Positions 12,066-24,900 of a stretch of DNA of 64,000 nucleotides are shown here, piece by piece. A program made the position numbers and the translations under genes. Each line of letters begins with the position of its first letter. Position 1 is the stretch's first letter. A model generated the notes under the pieces. It made no database searches. It saw only the letters and a list, made by a program, of their open reading frames with translations, and was not told the origin of the DNA. Source of the DNA: Amyelois transitella (Eukaryota; Arthropoda; Insecta; Lepidoptera; Pyralidae); NCBI RefSeq assembly GCF_032362555.1, contig NC_083523.1:5121501-5185500 (forward strand), written 5' to 3'.

Positions 12066-13763
12066 ATAAAATAAGTAGAAAATGATTTCGCTGATATAAT
12101 ATTTACATATATTTTATGTTAATTCTAGAAAAGATTTTAGTAAAAGGAGCGAAAGCTTGGTTAAAAGCTAGTTTTTAAATTAAGTAAAAATAACGATGTT
12201 GTTTTTTTAAGATTGGCAAAGACAATCTGGTGAAGCGAAGCGTGCTATCTTGATGAAGCCGGGCGGCCGCAGACTCACGAACTATTTCGCAACGTCCGGG
12301 CCACGACCAGCTGTGGATATTGTCTAATTATATCGTTACCTATCATTGCAGTTGTCATGTTACTGCTAACATCTTAGTTCAACTACAACACGTCATTTAG
12401 AACCTGTTAGAAACTTTGCTTTTTGTAAATTTTGTAGCACACCATATTCATTTTATTTCAGGTCCTGGACGTAACTTGATTCTACTTTTATTACGTTTTG
12501 TTTCTTTTGTTGAAAGGTGCTTAATGAAACATATTAATGCTGAAGTAACGATCGCTATTAAATTGAAAAAAAATCTGTATTAAAATAACGCTTTTTTCAA
12601 TGTTGCTCTTTTCTACACGATATTTATGTTCATAAGAAGGCAAGTACCTTACCGACTCAGCAATTTAATTCCAGAATCACAAAATTGACCGCAATCACCT
12701 TGGCAGTTATCATGTCATAAATGTGACGTTTAAAGATTAATTAATGTTAACAGGAACCTCGCCCAATTTAATGAACACTCGTTAAAATTTAATTGCTTAT
12801 CTTCTTACCATTTTATTAACCGACTTTAAAAATGAGGATCTATATTCAACCCATATGTAAGTGTGTCTGTTCATGATTTTCTCGAAAACCTAAATTAAAC
12901 ATTTAAAATAAATAATTTTTAGATACATTTAAGCTCATATCATATTTAAAATTAAAATTCAAGTTAATAATAACTGTAATTTTATTGGGGTTTATTACTT
13001 AATAACATAATATATTCAATACTGGTTCATTTACATCTTCTGAAAGGTTATTCATTTAGTGGTTTATGGAAGAGGACATATTTTACTGACTGACATATTG
13101 TCTACTTTATTGGCCTAAGCCCAAAGCGCTCATTTTAGACATTAGGAATTTGACATGTAATTTCCTTAATGTGGGGGTGCACTAAGAGAAGTTTCCCGAA
13201 TTCCCACGAGAATAGGATATTTCGTTTTACGCAGGCGGAGCAACGGATATACTCTAATAAGTTATAATACTTATATGCGATTTAAACATCTGTTGAGGAA
13301 CACTTTAAAACTCTTCAATCAATAACCGTTTCTGTAGACGTAACTTCATACTTAAACAAAAACTTTTTAATACTCGCAAAAATCTGTGCTACATTTCAGG
13401 CAATGTACCTACCTCACAATGATATTGAACTTAACGTCTAATAAAAACAAGTAATTGGCCAATTAAATAAAACGTTTGAAATTTTATAGAATGAATGTTT
13501 GTTTTAAAGATTAATTAGTTAAGGTCTCAGCGGCCATGGTACCCGAGTTAGGTTATGGAGGTCTCAACGAAAACAAAAGTAGCCGGACGGGTGCGGCGAG
13601 GTAATTGTGGCTGTCATGGAGCGCACGCACGCGAATTATACGCTTGTAAACCAATATATTTATAAGTTTATTAGCCATACAAATTAAAAAAACTACGATG
13701 TTCGTACCGGAACTTTTAAAAACTACCTATAGAAAATTTGAGGATTACTTTTTAAGCTACATG

Positions 13764-14137
13764 GATCTTCTTCCTCCTGGCTTTTAGTCCCAGTTTCATC
13801 CTCACCACTCTGGAGAAGAGCCTGGGGTGCCTTTGACCAAAGATCCTGGATTGGGTGAGTCAAATTTTTACACGAAGCGACTCCCATCTGACCTCCGCAA
13901 CCTTTTCAGGGCACCCTTACCCTTATTGGATCGATCATGGTTACACATCTAGTTGCCTGAATGTGTAGGTTTCCTCACGATGTTGTCCCTCACCGTAAGA
14001 GCATCGATTATTATTCAAACTAATGTACATAACTTTAAAAATAGTCATTGGTAATGGACGCAGCGGGATTCGAACCTGTGCCTTTTTGCACCACATGCAA
14101 TTTAAGCTTACCGATTCGACCACCGATGCTCTCGATC
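13764..14137 (-). repeat. tRNA-derived SINE with target duplication
   Basis: On the minus strand the head has a pol III A-box-like TGGTCGAATCGG and a perfect B box GGTTCGAATCC (14066-14076). The body ends in a GGAGGAAGAAGATC tail. A perfect 11-bp duplication TAAGCTACATG flanks it (13753-13763 and 14138-14148). The open frame at 13941-14123 lies inside and is not a gene. Relatives are at about 16500-16810, 40310-40620 and 45833-46065. Confidence 0.85.
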
Positions 14138-14294
14138 TAAGCTACATGTAATACATGTGGAACATAAAAACTGCCAATAGAGAATTTTAATTGAACTTAA
14201 TTTTAACTGTAGTAGAAATCAGTTTGCATACTGATTTCTATAGTGTTTATTGCTAAGAATTTATGGGCCAACAGAATATATTTTCATGAAATAG

Positions 14295-14395
14295 ATAAAA
14301 CTATTAGTCCTTCTGGCGTTAGTCCCGGTTACATCCTCACCTTTCTGGAGAGACTCCCGATGTGCACGCGACGTCCTTTACGACCAACTTTAACT
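14295..14395 (-). repeat. fragment of the same tRNA-derived SINE (3' part)
   Basis: CTTCTGGCGTTAGTCCCGG and CTCACCTTTCTGGAGAGACTC match the 3' part of the SINE at 13764-14137 in the same orientation. Confidence 0.5.
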
Positions 14396-14531
14396 ATTTC
14401 ACACTTTTTTTTTGCATGATTGTTCTATACAAACTAAACTTACTAGAAAATTTTACTGTTGTTTAAGAAGCTGCCCAGACCATTTAAATCATTATTGGTG
14501 CTGTTTGCATTTTAAGGAATTAACTTTAAAG

Positions 14532-14790
14532 TGCCGTGTGGTTCCCGGCACCAATAAAATTAAAAAAAGAATAGGACCACTCCATCTCGTTCCCATGGAT
14601 GTCGTAAAGGGCGACTAAGGGATAGGCTTATAAACTTGGGATTCTTCTTTTAGGCGATGGGCTAGCAACCCGTCACTATTTGAATCTCAGTTCTATCATT
14701 AAGCCAAACAGCTGAACGTGGCCTATCAGTCTTTTCAAGACTGTTGGCTCTGTCTACCCCGTAAGGGATAAAGACGTGATCATATGTATG
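14532..14790 (+). repeat. TATG-tail SINE-like element, full-length reference copy
   Basis: About 259 bp. It starts TGCCGTGTGGTTCCCGGCAC and runs through an A-rich segment, GGCGACTAAGGGATAGGC, GAATCTCAGTTCTATCATT, AGCTGAACGTGG, GACTGTTGGCTCTGTCTACC and GTAAGGGATAAAGACGTGAT to a TATGTATG tail. The flanking duplication is TAACTTYAAAG (14521-14531 and 14791-14801, 10 of 11 identical). No clear pol III B box was found, so it could be a SINE or the 3' part of a LINE. Confidence 0.85.
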
Positions 14791-16499
14791 TAACTTCAAA
14801 GATCGGGGCCCGTTTAAATTATGCTGTGAAAAGATGTGACAAATTCTTAAACGATAACGGGTTTAAAAGGTCTAGGTTACAGGTGTGTAATTTTCTCTAC
14901 ATTCGAGATAAGATCGCTAGAAGGCTTACATAGGTCGGGCTGTGCTTTGGGCAGCTTACGGATAAGCATCGCATTAGCCACGTACTTGCGTGGAAGCATA
15001 ATGTCAAGGCGACCACGTATTGTTCCAGCCGATATGTTCACTGGCCAATAATTTATTGATTCAAAGCTTTTTAATAATATTCTTGGTGTAGTCGATTTGT
15101 AAGTCTATTAATATTAATTTTGTATATTATAAAAAACAAAAATACGACTTACTATACCTAACGTTCTTATCCTTTACGCTTATCATCACAGTTCCAGACA
15201 ACGTCTATAAAAAGTTATCATAATGTAGCACCCTACCTGAGGACGAGTACATGCAATGATTTTTATTTCATTACTAGTTGACGCCCGCAACTCCGTTTGC
15301 GTGTTATTGGAAATACGAAGGTTAAGGTTATTAAATTTACTCATATTTTGGTACATATTACAGAGTAGCTGGTCCCTTTGGCTTCTACATCACATGATCC
15401 AGATGTTTTTCGCCTAAAAAAAATTCTCATCAGGTTGAATTTTCTCCAGATGTAATTTCCTTCACCTTTTATTTATGTTATAGACATATTTATATTAACA
15501 TAAAATAATCGTATCAAGTACTAAAATAATATTATGGTGTATACAAGTAAAAAAAATGTTGCATTCTTAAATAAACCCATTTCTTAAAAATAATTTCAAG
15601 GATAATCAACAGTATTTTTTACAATTTGTAGGCAATTCAATCAAAAAAAGTTAAAAGATTGCCAGCATCATTTCGGTAACGTCTTTTGATAAGTGCATGT
15701 CTCGATATGAACCTTTACGAGACCAATTTGCAACCTTTGTCTGCATCACAATCATATATTTATTCATGAGGTCTTATTTAATTGTGCAATTCGCGTCCTG
15801 CTTATTATTCAATGGAAACATACGAGTTGGGTAGCCTGATTTCGTGGTTCTTTTTGTTAAATTATCGACCTATTGTTGATGCAATTAAATTGGATTACCT
15901 ACATACCCCACAGGATAATGGGCAATGTTATTCAGATTACTAATTATAACGGAACGCATCGTCAAAGTAATTTATTACATAATATTATTTACAGTTTCTA
16001 CTTTATGACATCTTTAGTAACCATGTTCTGATAAAATGCACAAACGATTTCAATAAACGAAATTATATAAACGTCATTATAAGAAGGAACTTTTTAAATT
16101 TCCTCGGGAGCAAAGCTTCTGAAAAAAGCTAGTCGTAATAGAGCTAATTAAAACAAAAGATTATTATTGCACATCAATCATTAAATTAAAAATCATCAAA
16201 CAAATAAATCACCCAATAATTATTCAGTGTGTAATAAGTTTAATGGGTCTAAATAAATTACATATAAGATGTCGTATGTAGGAGATTAATACTCGTAAAT
16301 GGCCCAGTACGGTAGCCATCCTTGAGACCACGAGCGGGCGTGGCGCTTGCGCAAGTTGAAAAACCAGAGCAGATGTAAAACGACACTTAGACGATGTTTC
16401 ATAGCATTTAAATGTATCGTAAATTTATGATACATTTCTTTTTATTTTACTTTTTGTAAAATTTATATTGTTTTAAAAGATTAAATTATGGAAAATTGC

Positions 16500-16810
16500 T
16501 CATAGCACAGTCTTAAAGAGACTCAAAGCCCATCTTAAACTTCTGTTCGTGTAGTAGTATATATCCTGTGTAAAAACCCGAATTACATAAGCGATCTTAC
16601 CTCCGCAACCCTTGCAGGGGAACCTTACCCATAGGTTATGGTAACACTTTTAGTTGCTTCAATGTGCAGAAAATTTATCATGATGTTTTCCTCACAGTCA
16701 TAGCATTTGGCAATCAAAGTAATGATCATTACTCAGAAAAGAGTCACTGGTACATGGCCGAGGTAGGATTTGAACAAGTGCCTCCGTGCGCATTTAAAAC
16801 GGGCATCGTC
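16500..16810 (-). repeat. tRNA-derived SINE, older copy
   Basis: It shares blocks with the 13764-14137 SINE (ACCTCCGCAACCCTTGCAGG, TTTAGTTGC...AATGTGCAG, TCATGATGTTTTCCTCAC). It has a decayed B box read as ggatttgaaca on the plus strand. Ends are not precisely defined. Confidence 0.6.
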
Positions 16811-17742
16811 AGTTTTGACGCACTTCTATTAAATTAAAATTTAGAATACAATTTACTTGCGAGCGAAACCGCGAAGACAAGCTAAGTGTATAGTAACCTC
16901 AGTTAACGTATATTGGCGAAGAAAAGACATCAACGAGCACTTTAAAGTTGCAATGCTAGTAAATATTAGCCAATTAATGTCTGTGTAAAAGTAAGTTGTT
17001 TTTTGATAGAAATAAATGTACATTTTCTTAAACACGATTTATCAAACCAAGTCGCCTTAACGAAATCCATAAGAAAGGGATGACTTTGTTGTATACTGTG
17101 TGGTCCCGGGACTACAAATATAGAACAAAGTACAAAGAGGGACACTTTACACTTCACAACATAGTATAAAGCAAAGTATTCTTCTTGCTTCCCTTGCATG
17201 CTTATATGTTTATGTCTTTAAAACTTCACAACAGATATTGATGCGATTTTTTTAAATAAAAAGAGTGATTCAGGAGGAAGGTTAATATGTATAATAACAT
17301 GCTTATATATTAGAAAATCACTGATAATTTTAAGATTGCATAATACATTGCAAACGCTGGCTGAACTCTACGAGATAGATCGAAATCTAATGATTTATTT
17401 TATTTTCTATATATTGGGACGATATAAGTCATTAAGCTTATAAGTTCTGGAAATTACACTTAAATACTTTTAAGAAAACTGAAAAGTCTGAAATAAAATC
17501 TTTATTGATTAAAACAAAATCCTGACAGCTTATACCCGCTTAAAAGTGATAGATGAAAGAACATAGCCGTCTGTAACACATTCATGGACAAGATGCAGTG
17601 GTCCTATTCTAAACTATTCTAGCCGAGAACCAGACAGATTCTGATAGACAAAGTTATCCCATAAAAGACAGTCCAACAAAATATTTGCCAGATTTAAGCT
17701 GAATGAATAAAGCAGCAATTATCAATGGCTCAAACATTACAA

Positions 17743-17811
17743 GAATATACATAAAATCACGCCTCTTTGCCGGCAGAGGCTGAGACCACATCTTTCCACT
17801 TGCCACAGGAA
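17743..17811 (-). mobile_element. very short RTE-like LINE 3' end
   Basis: CATAAAATCACGCCTCTTTG, then a GGCAGAGGCTGAGACC variant and TCTTTCCACTTGCCAC, match the 3' end of the LINE at 49969-51602. ATTACAA occurs on both sides (17736-17742 and 17812-17818). Confidence 0.65.
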
Positions 17812-18283
17812 ATTACAATGATCGCAAAATCGGTTGCCACATTAATTGCGAATGCAATAAAATTATCAAAATTTATGTTTTGAACATAAGCTTTATTATA
17901 TTGTAACCCATAAATAGTAATTCCATTGCTAATGTACTTATATCTATAGAACTCAGTTATTTTTTGACATCAACGAGTAAAACAAAAGTGAATTGTTTTC
18001 AGCGTCAGTCAACCCTTATCCTTAACACACAAAAACAACTCAACTTCTTAATTTGAAAGAAAAATCTTTATAATCTTTATATTTTTTTATCTTTCTTTAT
18101 TTGGTTAAATCTTAACATTATACTTATAACTTACAGAATGATATATATAGTGATACAATTTACATGTAAGCGCCGACCTCCGGAAACCCATATCCTAATC
18201 CTCAAGTTGTAATCTTAATCGTCTATACACATATACCAGTTAACTTTTGAGACAAGTAATTATCTACTAAGTGCTACAAATAA

Positions 18284-18402
18284 GACATACATACATATGG
18301 TCACGTCTATATGCCTTGCGGGGTAGACAGAGCCAACAGTCTTGAAAAGACTGAATGGCCACGTTCAGCTATTTGGCTTAATGATAGAATTGAGATTCAA
18401 CA
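18284..18402 (-). repeat. TATG-tail SINE-like element, 5'-truncated
   Basis: A 3' fragment with tail CATACATACATATGGTCACG on the plus strand and AGCTATTTGGCTTAATGATA. ACAAATAA flanks both sides (276-283 and 403-410 of the 18 kb block). Confidence 0.75.
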
Positions 18403-18597
18403 ACAAATAAAATGAACATCTAAATAAGTTTATTTGTAAGTAAATAAGTAAAATAAGATTAACTTTTAACACCTATTTACGTACCCTTAACACCGCGGTA
18501 GGGCTGAACTAGCTAAGGGAGCTTCATCGCTCGGGGGCTCAAAGCTCACGGCCGTGTGACGTCTCCGCCGAGTGAAAGGGTGCGCCCCCGCTACCAC

Positions 18598-18604
18598 TAT
18601 AAAA
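18598..18604 (+). promoter_or_regulatory. TATA box of CP3
   Basis: TATAAAA, 58 bases upstream of the CP3 ATG. A GC-rich 100-bp block precedes it, and an initiator-like CATCATTC lies about 30 bases downstream. Confidence 0.85.
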
Positions 18605-18661
18605 GCTCCAAACGCTTCTCATCAGGCATCATTCAACATCCCACATCACATTCTTCACACA

Positions 18662-19635
18662 ATGGCATTCAAGGTACAACATACTCTTGCATAACATTTA
18701 AATCAGTAATACAAAGTGTGTAATTTATCATAGTGATATTAGTGAAAAGTGTGTACGAGTTTTCTTAATTAAAATTACTGGGGATTAGATAGAGATATGT
18801 ATTAAATGGAAACTACAAAAAATAATTAGAATTCCTAGACAGACAAGAGATTCAGAAATGTGCAAAAGTGTTCATCCATCTACTATTACAATAAACGTGA
18901 AATCAAATAGAACGGGATGTCAGTTTAGGCTATAATTTTAAGATTATAATCATCTAATTTGTGTTTCAGTTTGTAGTTCTCGCTTGCCTGGTAGCTGCCG
19001 CCAGCGCTGGTGTTGTCCCAGCCGCCCCAGTGGCCTATGCTGCAGCCCCGGCCTACCACGCCGCCCCAGCATACCAAGCTGCCCCGGTAACGTACGCCGC
19101 CCCAGCGTACCATGCCGCCCCGGTAGCATACCAAGCCGCCCCGGCATACCACTCCGCCCCAGTCGCCTACGCCTCCCCCGTTGCCAAGGTCGTCGCCCCT
19201 GTCGCCAAAGTCGCCGTCGAAGAATACGACCCACACCCACAATACAGCTTCGCTTACGATGTCCAAGACGGACTTACAGGCGATTCCAAGACCCAGCACG
19301 AGACTCGTGACGGAGACGTCGTTCAGGGATCCTACTCGGTCGTCGACCCTGATGGCACCAAGCGCACCGTTGACTACACCGCTGATCCCCACAATGGTTT
19401 CAATGCTGTCGTGCACAGAGAGCCTGTTGGTGTGAAGGTTGCCGCCCCCGTAGTCGCTAAGGTCGCCGCTCCCGTGGCTTACGCTGCGCCTGCCCCGGTC
19501 TCATACGCCGCCGCCCCGGTGGTCGCTAAATACGCCGCTCCCGCCGCCTACGCCGCGTCCCCGGTTCTCCACGCCGCCCCGGTCGCCAAAATCGCAGCTC
19601 CTCTTGCCTACTCCGCCCCAGTGTACCACCACTAA
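18662..19635 (+). CDS. RR-2 cuticular protein CP3 (225 aa, two coding exons)
   Basis: Secreted structural cuticle protein. Exons are 18662-18673 (M-A-F-K, donor GTACAA) and 18970-19635 (acceptor TGTTTCAG), phase 0, giving [18 protein letters not shown]. An N-terminal [10 protein letters not shown]-type repeat region (about residues 20-75) precedes a textbook RR-2 block: [38 protein letters not shown], then [11 protein letters not shown] (about 81-147). The tail ends YSAPVYHH. Third positions in the coding exon are strongly C-biased against an AT-rich background, as expected for a highly expressed cuticle gene. AATAAA is at 19885-19890. It lies on the opposite strand from CP1 and CP2. Confidence 0.95.
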
Positions 19636-21965
19636 ATTGATGCCAAAACTTTAGTTATTTATACGTTAAATACCTCATGATTTCGTGTGTTTGTTTTTAA
19701 ATATGCTAAATCGTGTGTTAGAAGACAAGTTATGAGTAAGGGTAGTCAATTAAATTATTACCTATCCTATTAAATTTTTTACTTATACCAACACAATCTC
19801 ACGTACTCTCTAGATATAAATGCCTATTAGAAAAAAACAAGTCAAAGATCTGTAAATACTTATCATTTTCCAGAAATTAACATCAATAAAGGCAAGATTA
19901 AAAATACCTTTTAACTATTACTAAAAAGGAGACTGTAGGTATCCAAGTACCTATGCTTAGCTAAATAGGTCAAATAAATTTATATCCACGATTAGAGCTA
20001 AGTATAACTTACCTACACAAATTTGAACAGCTGAACGTGACCTTTCAGTCTATTCAAGGCTCTGTCTATCCCGCAAGGAACTAGATTATATGTATGTGTG
20101 AATTTATATAAACTCGGTGATGTTAAAATATGGCTTTTTTACTTACAGTGTTGTTTGGTATTTGTGATATTATACGCAAAAGAATATAAAACCACTTGAT
20201 TCTTGAACAAATACACTTATAACTTACTTTTTTCTATCGCTCACTGTACCTACCTACATCAATACATAATTGGTTGAAATAGTAACACATGACATTAGAA
20301 TGCATAACCCAAACCAGACAGAACTTATGTGTGAAGGCTAAGCTCATAAGTTCACGACCTAATTACGTTCGAGTCAAAGGTACAGCATTCCGATAATGTC
20401 TCACATGGTGTCTACGAGTATTATTGAATTAGTACATTGGCAACATCAAATAAAATGTATTAGTTTGTTCAAAATAATAGTAAAATATATATATATATAT
20501 TTCAATACAAAATTTTCGCGACAATAGTTAGGTAGGAGGTAGGTATACTAACTACGAGTAGGTGAATAATTTAAACATCTATTACCGCGAAATGATTTTA
20601 TAATCATCATACCTATTCAATTTTAGATAATGCTACAAAATAATGAGATTTGACTACATTAAATTAAGTCATTTTTTCATTTAAGTGCATTTAAACACAA
20701 GCTTGATTTAAAAAATAATTGATATTTTATTAATTTTAAGTTTTCACTTATCGTTGGCCATACTCCAAAGTCTGTTTCCGTGCTTGTCATAGTTGAACAC
20801 AATATGTAGCAAATTGCAGGCTCATGGTGGTCACCGTTGAGGAGATCTGTCCAATGGAACCTGGCGCAGCAAGCTTCGTCACGGTCAACTTTGATCAAAA
20901 TCGCATGTTTATGATGTCCACCATTGAGCAGGTCATGCTTATCATATTCATGCATTGTCATCAACACTGGATCAGCGTATAAAATTTCAACAGAATTAAA
21001 ATATCAGCAACTTTAGCTTGCAAAATTTGATTTAATTTACATAGTTACATGTTTACTTATTACTTATTTAAAAACATCGGGACTGGTGACACTAAATAAA
21101 TTAATATATTCTCAGAAATATAAATAAATAAAAATATCACAAACTTAATTCGGATAATAGAACGCTATATAGCTAAGCCACAATATAAAACTGAAAATAA
21201 TTAATAGCTAAAACAAACAACATAAGGTCCTTATGTAAACGTAAGGCTGTGGGGGACGAGGCAGCGACCTTGATATTTCCTTAGTTCCCACGAGACGAGC
21301 GAACTACCTGCAACGTTACGCAACCCGTCCCATTCAGACCTCCGCCCTATACTTTGATGAGACTTAAGACTGGCTAACTTTGAGTATTTATCTCTAGAGA
21401 GATATGTGTCTTATTTCTACTAGCTTTTGCGGGGGCCTATTCTCCCGTTGGAATTTCTAGATATCTATAGCCTATATTATTCCTGAAGGTCGCAGTAATA
21501 TATATATATTTAATATAATATATGCATTAATAAACGTGCACACTGAGCTTAGTAGGCACGTTTATTGAAAACTAAAAAATAGGGTTTCAAACTTCAATGT
21601 CAATATTGACAATGTCATGTGGTGTTTGCATTTTGCTTTGCATGTTTGCTTACTGACAGTGTTAGTTGTCAAGTTATTAATGACAACAAAACACATCTTT
21701 GTGGTTTACGCCCAAACGTAAACAATTTATTGATTAGAATAAAACAATTACTGAATGAAATCAATACTAATTCAATAATAAAACTTTAAATAATTAATTT
21801 ATTACAATTATTTTCAATTTTATTATTTTTTATCAATATTTTTCATGTAGCAAGTTGAGTGATATTGCGCATCATATAACGTTTCGCCGGTGTATTATTT
21901 TAGTTTACTGGAGTAGTAAATATTCATCAGACAAATGAATGATATTAGACGACGTGACTAGAAAT
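19636..21965. other. intergenic region between CP3 and msl-3
   Basis: It holds a TATG-tail fragment (20027-20100), an (AT)n run at 20486-20500, a decayed CTAG-type end near 21418-21500 and a cluster of TGACA/TGTCA words at 21599-21685 near the msl-3 start. A minus-strand frame at 20677-20967 encodes the imperfect repeats DLLNGGHHKHAI and DLLNGDHHEPAI and matches nothing I recognise; it is not called as a gene. Confidence 0.5.
20027..20100 (+). repeat. decayed TATG-tail SINE-like fragment
   Basis: ACAGCTGAACGTGACCTTTC, then GGCTCTGTCTATCCCGCAAG and TATATGTATGTGTG match the family's 3' end. Confidence 0.6.
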
Positions 21966-24900
21966 ATGGTATCTACCCGTGGCCTTCGATATAAGTTTAG
22001 TGAAGGAGAAAGAGTCTTGTGTTATGAACCTGATCCAACTAAGGCTAAAGTTTTATATGATTCCAAGGTAAGAAATCCGAAAAAATTACCTGCCTGAATT
22101 AAATTGTGTCACGACCATATAAATTTATTTAACTTATTTAGGCTAAACTAAAAATGTATCCACTTACAGGTATTAGAAGTAATAGAAAGTAAAGATAAGC
22201 GTGGACGCCGCACTGTAGAGTACCTCATCCACTTCCAAGGGTGGAACTCTTCTTGGGACCGCTGTGTCAGTGAAGATTTTGTGTTGAAGGACACGGAAGA
22301 AAACCGACAACTGCAAAGGGATTTGGCTGAGAAATCACAATTACAACTGTAAGATTTTCATTATCCACAAACTTTTTCTGATTGGCCTGGGTCTGAGAAT
22401 GGTTTTACTATAAGAATTTATTATTAAGTATAGTATATGGTTGGATAATCCCATATGGCAGCCAAAGTTTTGAGTTTACATTGGGTATAGGTTAGTTCAG
22501 TCTTTTTGGAATTCTAACTAAAAGGTAGAAATTATACCATATTGTCTGTCTGTCTGTCCATCTGTCACCAGGCTATATCTCACAAACCGTGATAGCTAGA
22601 AAGCTGAAATTTTCACAAATTATGTATTTCCATTGCTACTTTAACTGGATTTTATATAAAGGGCCATACAAAAAATGTGTTGTTTTTCGTATTTATATGT
22701 TACAGTATCTGGTAGCCACATAAAATTTTCACAGATTATTAGATGTGTTATTAAACTTACTTTAAAAAATTAAAATAAAATATTAAATAAAAATGAAGTA
22801 ATTATTAATTATCCCATGCAACAAAACTATATTTTTTACATATAATGTTACTATAGCTTTTGTGCGTGAGTCCGACACGCACTTGGCCGATTTTAATTAT
22901 CACTTATTAAAAATCAATCAATCATATCAAGATAGAAGGCAGCTAAGTTTAACCTTTTATGTAGGTTAGCGGCCTTATAGTTTGAGAAGACTAGAATTAT
23001 AAATATAACACTAAATTACTTTTATTACCCTGTATTTCAGCGGTGCTTACTTGTACCGACGTGAGCGAAAGAAGGGCAGCAGTACAAACGCAGGCACCGG
23101 CCCTGCCAAGCGAGCGCGCCACGGATTCAGTGACGACGGCTCGTCTAGCAGCACTCAGCCAGATGGTAAAATTAATTTGTAGTTGTTTATAATAGTCTAT
23201 AGTTTCATAATATTACTATTCATTTATTCAATAATTATTGCTGAATGTCCATTGAGTCTATTTCAAAAGTTCTTAATATTATAATTCATGTTTTTTTAGA
23301 AAATGGTTCTATTTATTAACATTGATTGACCAGGAATATTATTATCTTCCCTCTGTCTCTCTACACTAAAAATACATATGTTTATTACAATTTCTTGAAA
23401 TTTCAACATTAGCTAGCTCTAGTTACAAGCTAGTCTTTAATAAAAATGTATGGAGTATATATTATTTATTATGTAGGTGGAGAGACGGTGGACACGGACT
23501 CGTCGTCAGACACGGGCTCCAGCTCTCCGCCGCCGAATGCACACATTGGTCGAGCGCACATTAATCTGCCTTCTGCACTCAGGTATTATTATTCTTCTTC
23601 TACTATCTTTTAACGCCAATAATGAATAAAGAAGTATATAGAGAACACGACAAGTAGCAAGAACCCTCTGAAAAAGAGGCTTGATTTATCTTGATGATAG
23701 GTCAGGGTATTATCCCTGGAAGCAGCTGCCGATACGTAATATATACAGCTGTTCCTCTGACTTTGCTAGTCATTATCCGGCTCGAAGCATCATGAATCAA
23801 ATCATGTGAAAACATAGGTAGGTATTTTATTTAGGTACAGGTATATTCTACCTATATTTCACACGCGGCTCTGCCCACATGAAAGGTATATAAATGCAAA
23901 ATTTTATAAAGATTGGTTGAAGGACTTTCGCATTTATAATGTGAGTATGAAAATCTACATATTTATTTATTTGGCACACCCAGGGATCGCCTGACATTCG
24001 ACTACCACCTGGTAGTGAAACGCGGCCGGCTATCCCGTCTTCCCGCGACCCCGTGCGCGGCGCAAATCCTGGAGTCGTTCGTGAAGTGGTTCGCGCGCGC
24101 CGGCGCCTGGCACCCCGCGCGGGCGCGCCATGACCCCGCGCAGCGCCCCGACCTGCTCGACGTGTCCTGCAGGTAAGGATCGGATCTGTTGTGTGGGCCA
24201 CGCTGGGATCTACAGATATCATTGGTTGAATAGCCTTACTTTATTCAGTTCATACAAATGAACCGTGTCGCACAGTAGAATTTACAAAAACATAAAAACA
24301 CAACCAATCAGAACAGTCCTGTTTTCTTAAATCAAAAAGGATATGTTCAGCACAATAACGACTTAATGACGTTTGTTATAAAGTACCATTTAGCGAGACC
24401 ATTATCATTAAGTTAAAACTCATGAGTTTCACACCTAACTTTGGCACGCGGGTTGTCTACGTATTTCTATGTATACATACATACATACATAAAATCACGC
24501 CTCTTTCCCGGAGGGGTAGGCAGAGAGGTATTTCTATGTATATTTATGGTTAAGTTCTGATTGCAGGTTAAATTTAGTCAGAGAAGTAGCTGACGGTCTG
24601 CGCGTGTACTTCGACTTCATCCTGCGCGGGCATCTGTTGTACAAGCAAGAAATCAACCAGTACCACGAAATATGTGGCCAGTTCATAGACGAGTAAGTTT
24701 TTGCTTCTAATTTTAAGTCACGTCTACGTCAGTTTGAATATTAAGTGCCTTGGACTTTATAAATGCCATTTAATAGTGTGTGTAAATACTGCTTTTTAAA
24801 ACCAGGTGTAAGGGATTTTACTAAAACTGCCACTTGGTCTCAAACTAACTAACAGATAAACAACCATGTAAAAATAATTGAGACAGTGATTTTATAAATT

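Larger units (their letters stand above)
7000..18597. other. gene desert between CP2 and CP3
   Basis: About 11.6 kb without a convincing gene. It holds the Helitron-like element at 7936-8140, a CTAG-type end near 9060-9102, a (GAA)n-tailed repeat end near 10709-10766, a 29-bp-stem hairpin at 11992-12065, tRNA-derived SINEs at 13764-14137 and about 16500-16810, a full TATG-tail element at 14532-14790, a LINE end at 17743-17811 and a TATG-tail element at 18284-18402. Small frames (for example 8509-8799 and 9139-9327) resemble nothing I know. GC-richer islets at about 12230-12310 and 16310-16380 stand out from the AT-rich background and could be regulatory. Confidence 0.6.

Noticed and set aside
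12230-12310. GC-rich islet as a possible exon
   Set aside because: No frame with family similarity or paired splice sites. It could be regulatory but nothing supports a gene.
18925-19435. Frames opposite and offset to CP3
   Set aside because: Low-complexity translations produced by the codon-biased cuticle exon. No family features.
23848-24222. 124-codon minus-strand frame over msl-3 exon 5
   Set aside because: Antisense to a GC-rich coding exon with no splice signals or recognised domain.
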